A stretch of DNA of 23,363 nt, taken from SLLW01 sp964388615 (GTDB lineage: Bacteria > Bacteroidota > Rhodothermia > Balneolales > Natronogracilivirgulaceae). A program made the translations under genes and the position numbers. Where the stretch lies: the NCBI GenBank assembly GCA_964388615.1, contig CAYMBG010000036.1, forward strand, positions 1 through 23,363, given 5' to 3'. The notes under the pieces were generated by a model that saw only the letters and a program-made list of their open reading frames with translations, was not told the origin of the DNA and ran no database searches. Below are positions 16,384 to 22,837 of the stretch, piece after piece; positions within the stretch are counted from its first letter, which is position 1; every line of letters starts with the position of its first letter.

Positions 16384-17604
16384 TTATATTCGACTGGCGA
16401 TCAGCATCTCAATGTCGCGATAGGGCATATTGAATAACTGGGCCAGTGATTTTTTGGTGAGTTGATTTTTATACACATAGGTTCCGTTACGCAGACTTAC
16501 GTTGGTCCATAACGCATCTTTGACACCGCCGGCATCCCCGATATCCAGCAGGAAAGGAACAAGCAGGTTATTTAATGCGGATGTAGCCGTACGCGCAGCG
16601 TTGGCAGGGATATTCGGCACACAATAATGTACAACGCCACTGTCCACATAAATAGGATCGGACAGGCTGGTACTTCGACTGGTTTCAATACAGCCACCCT
16701 GGTCGGTTACGGCATCGACAATAATACTGCCCTCCTTCATATTTTCTACCATAGTCCGTGTGACCCAACAAGGGGCCCGGTGTCCTTCGACCATGGCGGC
16801 TCCGATCACGACATCCGCCACTTTCAACGCCGATGAGATATATTGGTAAGTGGCCATGGTGGTGATGATGCTTCTGTTGAGAGAGTTTTCAAGTCGCCGG
16901 AGCTGCGCCAAATCGCTATCCATTACAAACACCTGGGCACCGTAGCCAAGCGCTGTACGTGCCGCATATTCGGCAATGATGCCTGCGCCAAGTATTACTA
17001 CGGTTGCGGGAGGTACCCCGGAAATACCTCCCAACAAAATGCCTTGCCCATCCTGGTTATTTTCCAGATAATGGGCCGCGATCTGGACCGACATGGTGCC
17101 GGTGATCTCATGCATCATCCGCACAATGGGAAAGCTGTTATCGGGTGATTTAATATATTCAAAACCGATGCCGGTGATGTTCTTGCGCATCAGTTCTTTC
17201 AGGTAATCTTCGGTAGTTCCGCCCAGATGAAGCGCGGATATGACTGTTTGATCGGGTTGGAGCAATTCGTACTCTTCGCGAATCGGGGGCGCCACTTTCA
17301 AAATGATTTCCGAGCGTTTGTATAGCTCTTCGGGTGACCAGGCGATGGTAGCCCCGGCATCAGAGTACTCCTGATCCGGGAAACGCGCGTCTTCTCCGGC
17401 ATTCGATTCGATACAAACCTCATGGCCGTTGGCTTTCAGGTCCGCTACGCCGCCGGGAGTTACAGCCAATCTGCGTTCATCCTTGGATCGTTCGCGGGGC
17501 AAACCTATCTTCATACTAACACGTGATCCGGTGTGCTCCTCGGGTTTCTCAAGCGTTTTAAGCCCGAACTGCTGCGCAACCTGATAAGGATTCATTATTT
17601 CCAT
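16384..17604 (-). CDS. ald: Alanine dehydrogenase (NAD+), AlaDH/PNT family
   Basis: A cytoplasmic enzyme that oxidises L-alanine to pyruvate, ammonia and NADH. The core begins MKIGLPRERSKDERRLAVTP at residue 31, preceded by a 30-residue extension (NPYQVAQQFGLKTLEKPEE). Catalytic candidates are Lys103 (ILKVAPP) and His126 (SALHLGG). The NAD Rossmann loop is ILGAGIIAEYAA, where the last position of the usual GxGxxG is Ala. VDAVTDQGGCIETS carries the conserved Asp, and VPNIPANAARTAT is typical of the family. The gene may use ATG 17604 or ATG 17595; the nearby GGAAAT gives some support to the second. It heads a minus-strand series with the M28 peptidase, which fits a peptide-to-alanine-to-pyruvate route. 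A candidate operator lies just upstream. Confidence 0.88.
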   Translation of the reverse strand: MEIMNPYQVAQQFGLKTLEKPEEHTGSRVSMKIGLPRERSKDERRLAVTPGGVADLKANGHEVCIESNAGEDARFPDQEYSDAGATIAWSPEELYKRSEIILKVAPPIREEYELLQPDQTVISALHLGGTTEDYLKELMRKNITGIGFEYIKSPDNSFPIVRMMHEITGTMSVQIAAHYLENNQDGQGILLGGISGVPPATVVILGAGIIAEYAARTALGYGAQVFVMDSDLAQLRRLENSLNRSIITTMATYQYISSALKVADVVIGAAMVEGHRAPCWVTRTMVENMKEGSIIVDAVTDQGGCIETSRSTSLSDPIYVDSGVVHYCVPNIPANAARTATSALNNLLVPFLLDIGDAGGVKDALWTNVSLRNGTYVYKNQLTKKSLAQLFNMPYRDIEMLIASRI

Positions 17605-17645
17605 GAATCAGCGATTTGATGGGATATAGGAGCTTTATTGGAAGA

Positions 17646-17666
17646 TTGTGAGATTGCAGCTCACAA
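17646..17666. promoter_or_regulatory. Perfect inverted repeat, candidate operator between ald and rsmA
   Basis: TTGTGAG (17646-17652) and CTCACAA (17660-17666) form a perfect 7-bp inverted repeat around a seven-base spacer. It lies 42 bases upstream of the ald start, immediately downstream of a TATAAT on the minus strand at 17682-17677. That placement, near the expected transcription start of ald, suits a repressor site. No U-tract follows on either strand, which argues against a terminator. The regulator is unknown. Confidence 0.5.
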
Positions 17667-17676
17667 AAAGGTTCAA

Positions 17677-17682
17677 ATTATA
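17677..17682 (-). promoter_or_regulatory. Candidate -10 box (TATAAT) for ald
   Basis: A consensus TATAAT reads on the minus strand about 73 bases upstream of the ald start codon. No convincing -35 hexamer was found 16-18 bases upstream. A Bacteroidota-type -7 element is also nearly matched (TATAATTTG). Confidence 0.35.
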
Positions 17683-17752
17683 AAAAGTTACATCACTTGG
17701 CTATGTTTTACAAATTTAAGGTTTCTTGTATCAAAAACAGGAGAGCAGTGCT

Positions 17753-18544
17753 TTGAAAAGGGTAAAGCCCAAAAAATCTCTGGGGCAGCATTTTTTACGT
17801 GACCGGCAGGTAGTTGACCGGATTGTAGCAGGACTGGATGCCGGTCAGGATGACCGGGTGATTGAAATCGGACCCGGTACCGGTGCGCTTACTGGCGAGC
17901 TATCCCGTCGGTTTCGAGATTTGCATGTCTTTGAGGTGGACTCGCGGTCCATTGCCGTCATTCAAGAACATTTGCCACAAGTACAAGTCCATGCCCAAAG
18001 TATCCTTGAAGCTGATTTCCAATCGCTGAGTGATGAGGCGGATGGCCGCCTGGTTATTGTGGGGAACTTACCTTACTACCTGACCAGTCCGATTTTGTTC
18101 CAGGTTATTGACCGCGGAAACTTCTTTTCACAGGCCGTGTTCATGATTCAAAAGGAGGTGGCACAACGGCTCTCCGCCCGCCCGCGCACCAAGGAATATG
18201 GGATACTCAGTGTTCAGGCTCAGGTGCTTGGCCGGCCCGAAACCCTTTTCACGGTATCCCGCCATGCTTTTGACCCGCCTCCCAAAGTTGAAAGTGCCGT
18301 GATTTCCTGGCAACCCGGGAACGATATTCTACCCGGTTCCGTAGCGGATCTTCCGGTGCCTCTGTCGAAATTCAAACAAGTAGTCCGTACAGCATTTCAT
18401 CAGCGCCGAAAAAAACTGGCCAATGCATTGAAGCCCATACTGACATCGCCTCTTCCCGACGATTTTGATGCACAGCGAAGGGCCGAAGAGCTGGAACCTG
18501 CTGAGTTTCTCGAACTGGCGCAATTGATGCAAAGCCGCATGTGA
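17753..18544 (+). CDS. rsmA: 16S rRNA (adenine1518/1519-N6)-dimethyltransferase RsmA (KsgA)
   Basis: RsmA dimethylates two adjacent adenines in the 3' hairpin of 16S rRNA late in 30S assembly, using SAM. The start is set at TTG 17753 because AGGAGAG at 17739-17745 lies about seven bases upstream and the protein then begins MKRVKPKKSLGQHFL, the family N-terminus; an in-frame TTG at 17726 has no such site. Motifs are KKSLGQHFL (7-15), SAM loop EIGPGTGALT (38-47), acidic EVD (61-63) and the catalytic NLPYY (105-109). The C-terminal helical domain contains VRTAFHQRRKKLANAL, which contacts rRNA. The length of 263 is normal. The gene is divergent from ald with the candidate operator between them. 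Confidence 0.95.
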   Translation: MKRVKPKKSLGQHFLRDRQVVDRIVAGLDAGQDDRVIEIGPGTGALTGELSRRFRDLHVFEVDSRSIAVIQEHLPQVQVHAQSILEADFQSLSDEADGRLVIVGNLPYYLTSPILFQVIDRGNFFSQAVFMIQKEVAQRLSARPRTKEYGILSVQAQVLGRPETLFTVSRHAFDPPPKVESAVISWQPGNDILPGSVADLPVPLSKFKQVVRTAFHQRRKKLANALKPILTSPLPDDFDAQRRAEELEPAEFLELAQLMQSRM

Positions 18545-18707
18545 TCATATCTGTTGCCGGCCAGGCACACCGTTCACATTTTTTATACTGTTTTGATAGT
18601 GAAAATAAATGTCCGTGTTTTGTAATCCATACCATATGAAAAAGTCTGTAATTCAATAACCGTCTGTAAGCAAAACCGGATTTATATATAAAATAATTGC
18701 GACTACC

Positions 18708-19064
18708 ATGATAAAAACCAAGACCTGTTTACTGCTGACCCTCATCCTGGCGGTTACCCTGTTATCCGGCTGTGAGAAGCACTCCGATTGGACTGAGATC
18801 CCCAAAGATGGTTATTTGTTGTTGGAGTATCTTGAAGGGCCAACACTGGGCTATGCATCGGAATCCGGACTGGAGTTATTAGAGGAGGAGGGCTTTGTGT
18901 TCAAGGATTTGAACGGCAACGGCACTTTGGATCCGTATGAAGATGTGCCCCATGATATGCGCCCCCATGTTGACCGGAACGGTAATACGTATGAATTCGG
19001 GTTTGGTATGGATTGGAGCGGGGTGATTCGAGATGAACGGACCGCCGGGCATGGCATTGAATAA
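18708..19064 (+). pseudogene. Lipoprotein resembling an internally deleted GH3 glycosidase
   Basis: A 118-residue open frame with an intact lipoprotein signal (LLLTLILAVTLLSGC, Cys22). Residues 45-79 (PTLGYASESGLELL, then GFVFKDLNGNGTLDPYED) match the N-terminal lead of Bacteroidota and Firmicutes GH3 beta-glucosidases, where the text normally continues WRLP and about 700 catalytic residues. Here residue 80 onward (VPHDMRPHVDRNGNTYEFGFGMDWSGVIRDERT) instead matches my memory of the C-terminus of the same enzymes. The whole catalytic region is missing without a frameshift; the join lies near 18939-18944. The product cannot be an active glycosidase. It could be a decaying remnant or a small retained lipoprotein with a Ca-binding-like D-x-N-x-N-G loop. 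The CE1-like esterase follows by 44 bases. The N-terminal match is firm, the C-terminal match less so. Confidence 0.6.
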
Positions 19065-19108
19065 AACGACGAAATAACAACAAATACATACCTTAATAAA
19101 GGAATATT

Positions 19109-20287
19109 ATGGAGCACAAAACGATAAAACTACTGGTACTACTCATGTTTTCTGGTATGATAAATACACATGCTTTCGGTCAGGAGGCGCTTTTTGACAA
19201 CAACGAGCTTGTTTCACCCGAAGTTCACGAAGACCGGACCGTCACATTCCGGCTGGAAGCTGATGAGGCCGGACAGGTACTGCTCTCTGGTGACTGGATG
19301 CCCCGGCAGGAAGGGGGGCCCGGGACGGTAGAGATGTCACGTGATGAAGAGGGGGTATGGACGTACACCACTCCGGCCATGGCTTCAAATCTGTATACCT
19401 ATTATTTCCTGGTTGATGGAGTGCGCGTTATTGATCCTGCAAATGTATACGTGGTTCGTGATGTGGCATCGTTGTTCAGCATGGTATTGGTCGAAGGGGG
19501 GCAGGGTGATCTGTACCGTGTCAACGACGTACCTCACGGAAAGGTAGCTCATCGATGGTATGACTCTCCCCGCAATGAAATGCAACGGCGTTTGACCGTT
19601 TATACCCCACCAGGTTATGAAACCACGGACCGGTCCTATCCGGTGCTCTATTTACTTCACGGCATGGGCGGTGACGAACAGGCCTGGATGGAACTTGGAA
19701 GAGCTTCACAAATACTGGATAATCTTATAGCCTCGGGCGAAGCCCATCCCATGATTGTTGTAATGCCTAACGGGAATGTGTATCAGCAGGCGGCCCCCGG
19801 TGCCTCTCCGAGAGGTATGTATCCACCAGTCATGCGTTTGCCGGATACCATGAACGGAAAGATGGAAGCCACGTTTCCGGATGTGATGGAATTTGTGGAA
19901 AGCCAATATCGTGTGGAAACCGATCAGTCAGGAAGGGCTATAGCCGGATTGTCAATGGGTGGATTTCATTCGCTCCATATATCCCGGTACTATCCGGGGA
20001 CATTTGATTATATCGGACTTTTTTCTCCGGCTGTGATGCCCGGTGAAGATGTAGCGTCCGAAATATATGCCGATATTGATGAGACTTTAGAGGTTCAGAG
20101 AGACAGTGGTTATGAATTGTACTGGATAGCGATCGGCGAGACCGATTTCCTGTACGAGCAGGTGGAAGAGTATCGCAAACGTATTGACGAACTTGATATG
20201 CCTTACGAGTACCACGAAACCGAAGGGGGACACACCTGGGATAACTGGCGCAGATATTTAACAGATTTTGTTCCAAGGCTGTTTTAG
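19109..20287 (+). CDS. Secreted CE1-like carbohydrate esterase with N-terminal E-set domain
   Basis: A 392-residue secreted esterase. A signal peptide covers about 1-25 (LLVLLMFSGM, AFGQ). Residues 38-135 form an E-set/CBM48-like beta-sandwich (VTFRLEADEAGQVLLSGDW, GVWTYTTPA, YTYYFLVDG). The catalytic domain resembles esterase D and feruloyl or acetyl-xylan esterases of CE1: RRLTVYTPPGY, PVLYLLHGMGGDEQAW, nucleophile Ser282 (AGLSMGGF), probable Asp346 (IGETDF) and His375 (EGGHTWDNWR). This two-domain plan is typical of Bacteroidota enzymes in xylan loci. AAGGAA lies just upstream of ATG 19109. It is probably co-transcribed with the GH3-like remnant. A hairpin four bases after the stop may end the transcript. 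Deacylation of hemicellulose is inferred. Confidence 0.88.
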   Translation: MEHKTIKLLVLLMFSGMINTHAFGQEALFDNNELVSPEVHEDRTVTFRLEADEAGQVLLSGDWMPRQEGGPGTVEMSRDEEGVWTYTTPAMASNLYTYYFLVDGVRVIDPANVYVVRDVASLFSMVLVEGGQGDLYRVNDVPHGKVAHRWYDSPRNEMQRRLTVYTPPGYETTDRSYPVLYLLHGMGGDEQAWMELGRASQILDNLIASGEAHPMIVVMPNGNVYQQAAPGASPRGMYPPVMRLPDTMNGKMEATFPDVMEFVESQYRVETDQSGRAIAGLSMGGFHSLHISRYYPGTFDYIGLFSPAVMPGEDVASEIYADIDETLEVQRDSGYELYWIAIGETDFLYEQVEEYRKRIDELDMPYEYHETEGGHTWDNWRRYLTDFVPRLF

Positions 20288-20290
20288 TAA

Positions 20291-20307
20291 GCAGGTCTGT
20301 GACCTGC
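20291..20307 (+). terminator. Short perfect hairpin after the esterase gene
   Basis: GCAGGTC (20291-20297) pairs perfectly with GACCTGC (20301-20307) around a three-base loop, starting four bases after the esterase TAG. No U-tract follows. It may end or stabilise the mRNA 3' end. Confidence 0.45.
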
Positions 20308-20368
20308 ATATTGAGGGTTTGGAGCATTAGTCCCTTGGCGGTTAGTATGATGGAACGATTCAGGGCCG

Positions 20369-20396
20369 TTTGCACTTTATAGTGGCAGAGTGCTAA
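20369..20396 (+). promoter_or_regulatory. Degenerate CIRCE-like element
   Basis: GAGTGCTAA at 20388-20396 is an exact right half of the CIRCE consensus (TTAGCACTC-N9-GAGTGCTAA). TTTGCACTT at 20369-20377 matches the left half at seven of nine positions, but the spacer is ten bases instead of nine. It lies upstream of the proposed groES promoter. It may be a weak second HrcA site or a relic. Confidence 0.4.
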
Positions 20397-20413
20397 AATG
20401 TAAAATTTTCCTG

Positions 20414-20442
20414 TTGCGCTGCAGGTTTGTATTTCTTATTAT
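20414..20442 (+). promoter_or_regulatory. Candidate sigma-70-type promoter for groESL
   Basis: TTGCGC (20414-20419) and TATTAT (20437-20442) are separated by 17 bases. Transcription would start near 20449, just before the CIRCE element, which is the usual arrangement for HrcA repression. The -10 box is good; the -35 box is only half matched. Confidence 0.5.
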
Positions 20443-20457
20443 TTACTCGAATCAAAA

Positions 20458-20484
20458 CTGGCACTCTCAAAGAAAGAGTGCCAA
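20458..20484 (+). promoter_or_regulatory. CIRCE element (HrcA operator) of groESL
   Basis: CTGGCACTC (20458-20466), a nine-base spacer and GAGTGCCAA (20476-20484) match the CIRCE layout exactly in spacing, with the inner TAG/CTA changed to TGG/CCA on both arms so symmetry is preserved. It lies 34 bases before the groES start. HrcA binding at low temperature and heat-shock induction are expected. The hrcA gene is not in the window. Confidence 0.88.
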
Positions 20485-20518
20485 AAAATTAATCCATGAA
20501 CTTTAAACAATAGAAACT

Positions 20519-20806
20519 ATGGCTAGTATAAAACCTCTCAGTGATCGCGTATTGGTTCGCCCTGACACAGCTGAAGAAAAAACCAGCTCAGGGATCATTA
20601 TTCCGGACTCTGCCAAGGAGAAGCCTCAGCGGGGAACAGTAGTAGCAGCAGGCCCCGGAAAAGTTGAAAACGGAAATAAAATCGGGATGTCCGTAAAAGA
20701 AGGAGATAAAGTGCTTTATGGCAAATATGCCGGCACCGAAATCGAAATGGACGGAGATGATTTCATGATTATGCGCGAAAGCGACATTCTCGGAGTACTT
20801 TCCTGA
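20519..20806 (+). CDS. groES: Co-chaperonin GroES
   Basis: GroES is the heptameric lid of the GroEL folding chamber. The 95 residues begin MASIKPLSDRVLVRPD and contain the mobile loop EEKTSSGIIIPDSAKEKPQ (about 20-38), whose GII segment contacts GroEL. RGTVVAAGPGK and the C-terminal strand FMIMRESDILGVL follow. All blocks are normal and the length is typical. It is the first gene of the groESL operon; groEL follows 96 bases later. The CIRCE element and a candidate promoter lie directly upstream, indicating HrcA control. Confidence 0.98.
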   Translation: MASIKPLSDRVLVRPDTAEEKTSSGIIIPDSAKEKPQRGTVVAAGPGKVENGNKIGMSVKEGDKVLYGKYAGTEIEMDGDDFMIMRESDILGVLS

Positions 20807-20902
20807 TTTACATAACCGGCTGTCGGGTCAGCATGTAGATTGACCGGAGTTCGGAAATGAAAATGATTATCAGAACCACAACTAATAAACAGAAATTGAA
20901 CT

Positions 20903-22561
20903 ATGTCAAAATTAATTCATTATAACGTAGAAGCCCGTGACCAGTTGAAGCGCGGTGTAGACAAGCTTGCCAGTGCGGTAAAAGTGACTCTCGGCCCCCG
21001 TGGTCGCAATGTCATCATTGAGAAATCCTTTGGTGCACCGACCATGACCAAAGACGGGGTGACGGTAGCCAAAGAGATCGAGCTCGAAGACAAAGTGGAG
21101 AACATGGGAGCACAAATGGTACGAGAAGTGGCTTCCAAGACCAGTGACAACGCGGGTGACGGTACCACAACGGCTACTGTTCTGGCGCAATCCATTATCC
21201 AGACCGGTCTGAAAAACGTAACTGCCGGAGCCAATCCAATGGATTTGAAGCGTGGCATCGACACAGCCGTTGAAGGGGTTGTTGCTGAGCTGAAGAAAAT
21301 GAGCCGGGATATCAGTGACCGTAACGAAATTGCTCAAATTGGCACCATATCAGCCAATAACGATGAATATATTGGTAACCTGATCGCCGATGCCATGGAA
21401 AAGGTTGGCAAAGATGGTGTTATCACGGTAGAAGAGGCCAAAGGTACGGAAACGCATCTGGAAACGGTCGAGGGAATGCAATTCGATCGTGGTTATCTTT
21501 CCCCCTATTTTGTGACCAACTCCGAAAAAATGACTACCGAGTTGGAAGATCCCTATATACTGATCTTTGACAAAAAGATCTCCAATATGAAGGATCTGCT
21601 TCCCGTACTCGAGAAAGTGATACAAACCGGCAAGCCGCTGTTGATCATCGCCGAAGATATTGAAGGGGAAGCCCTGGCTACATTGGTAGTCAACAAACTC
21701 CGTGGCACCTTGAAAATAGCTTCCGTAAAAGCTCCCGGTTTTGGCGATCGCCGTAAAGCGATGCTTGAGGATATTGCTATCCTGACCGGCGGTACGGTTA
21801 TCTCTGAAGAGCGTGGTTATAAGCTGGAGAATGCAACACTTGATTTCCTCGGACAAAGTGCCCGTGTCTCTATTGATAAAGACAACACCACGCTTGTTGA
21901 TGGAAAAGGCAAGGAAGATGATATCAAAGCGCGTGTTAACCAGATCAAGGCGCAAATTGAAGAAACAACTTCCGACTATGACCGTGAAAAACTTCAGGAG
22001 CGTCTGGCCAAGCTAAGCGGAGGAGTTGCTGTTCTATATATAGGTGCGGCCTCCGAAGTGGAGATGAAAGAGAAGAAAGCACGGGTTGAAGATGCGTTGC
22101 ATGCTACCCGCGCCGCTGTTGAAGAAGGTATTGTCGCCGGTGGCGGTGTTGCCTTGTTGCGCAGTGCGAGCGGTATAGAGGGCTTGAAAGGAGAAAACCA
22201 GGATCAGGAAGTTGGTTTCGAAATTGTTAAGCGTGCACTTGAAGCCCCGCTGCGGATCATAGCCGGTAATGCCGGTGCAGAAGGCTCGATCGTAGTTCAA
22301 AAGGTCAAGGAGGGCAAAGAAGCCTATGGCTATAACGCCCGTTCCGAAGTTTACGAAGATCTGGTCAAGGCAGGTGTGATCGATCCGACCAAAGTTACCC
22401 GCACCGCGCTTGAAAATGCGGCGTCCGTAGCCGGCTTGTTGCTGACTACCGAAGCGGTTATCTCGGATAAGCCTTCCGATGATGATGACAAAGGAGCTCC
22501 CGCCGGTGGCGCACCCGATATGGGTGGCATGGGTGGAATGGGAGGAGGCATGGGCTTCTAA
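20903..22561 (+). CDS. groEL: Chaperonin GroEL (60 kDa)
   Basis: GroEL forms the double-ring ATP-driven folding chamber for cytoplasmic proteins. At 552 residues it is full length. The ATP site shows VTLGPRGRNV (28-37), the DGTTTA box with the conserved Asp (GroEL Asp87 equivalent), and VEDALHATRAAVEEG with the hydrolytic Asp (Asp398 equivalent). The apical and intermediate domains are intact (EGMQFDRGYLSPYF, KAPGFGDRRKAML). The C-terminus GGMGGMGGGMGF is the usual Gly-Met-rich tail lining the cavity. It is co-transcribed with groES and ends at a strong terminator. As the only groEL in view it is presumably the housekeeping copy; whether others exist cannot be seen here. Confidence 0.99.
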   Translation: MSKLIHYNVEARDQLKRGVDKLASAVKVTLGPRGRNVIIEKSFGAPTMTKDGVTVAKEIELEDKVENMGAQMVREVASKTSDNAGDGTTTATVLAQSIIQTGLKNVTAGANPMDLKRGIDTAVEGVVAELKKMSRDISDRNEIAQIGTISANNDEYIGNLIADAMEKVGKDGVITVEEAKGTETHLETVEGMQFDRGYLSPYFVTNSEKMTTELEDPYILIFDKKISNMKDLLPVLEKVIQTGKPLLIIAEDIEGEALATLVVNKLRGTLKIASVKAPGFGDRRKAMLEDIAILTGGTVISEERGYKLENATLDFLGQSARVSIDKDNTTLVDGKGKEDDIKARVNQIKAQIEETTSDYDREKLQERLAKLSGGVAVLYIGAASEVEMKEKKARVEDALHATRAAVEEGIVAGGGVALLRSASGIEGLKGENQDQEVGFEIVKRALEAPLRIIAGNAGAEGSIVVQKVKEGKEAYGYNARSEVYEDLVKAGVIDPTKVTRTALENAASVAGLLLTTEAVISDKPSDDDDKGAPAGGAPDMGGMGGMGGGMGF

Positions 22562-22625
22562 ACCCGCCTCTTACCTGATCTGCAAAACGGATTTTGAAAT
22601 CCGGCATCATTATTTTGCAGTATAC

Positions 22626-22671
22626 AAAAACCCGGTACCTCATAAATTGAGTTACCGGGTTTTTTTTTTTT
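22626..22671 (+). terminator. Rho-independent terminator of groESL
   Basis: The outer stem CCCGGTA (22631-22637) pairs with TACCGGG (22653-22659). After one mismatch, CTCA (22639-22642) pairs with TGAG (22648-22651) around a five-base loop. A run of twelve T (22660-22671) follows and five A precede it. This is a textbook intrinsic terminator 65 bases after groEL. Confidence 0.95.
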
Positions 22672-22737
22672 GGGTACGGCAGGGCATGAATACTCGTAAA
22701 TGATTCTACCTGTACACTTTGCTAATTAAAAATTCAA

Positions 22738-22757
22738 ACAATGTGATTACATATTGT
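22738..22757. promoter_or_regulatory. Imperfect palindrome, candidate operator of the CE15-like gene
   Basis: ACAAT at 22738-22742 mirrors ATTGT at 22753-22757, with TG and CA matching inside, giving 14 of 20 symmetric positions. It overlaps the proposed -35 box of the next gene. The region is AT-rich, so chance is possible. Confidence 0.3.
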
Positions 22758-22781
22758 TTTTAAATATGAGATCATTATATT
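22754..22781 (+). promoter_or_regulatory. Candidate promoter for the CE15-like esterase gene
   Basis: TTGTTT (22754-22759) and TATATT (22776-22781) lie 16 bases apart, about 57 bases before the proposed TTG start. They sit between the groESL terminator and the gene, which is where a promoter must be. AT-richness lowers confidence. Confidence 0.35.
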
Positions 22782-22837
22782 AAAAAAAGTTACCGGTTAA
22801 TCTGTGTTTTCCATACTAATTTTTAATTGGCGCTGAT

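Noticed and set aside
20912..21337. Minus-strand frames opposite groEL, here and at 21350-21955
   Set aside because: They are antisense shadows of a highly conserved, codon-biased gene and show no protein-like features.
22479..22551. Short-repeat array at the 3' end of groEL
   Set aside because: This is the normal Gly-Met-rich GroEL tail, not a separate repeat element.
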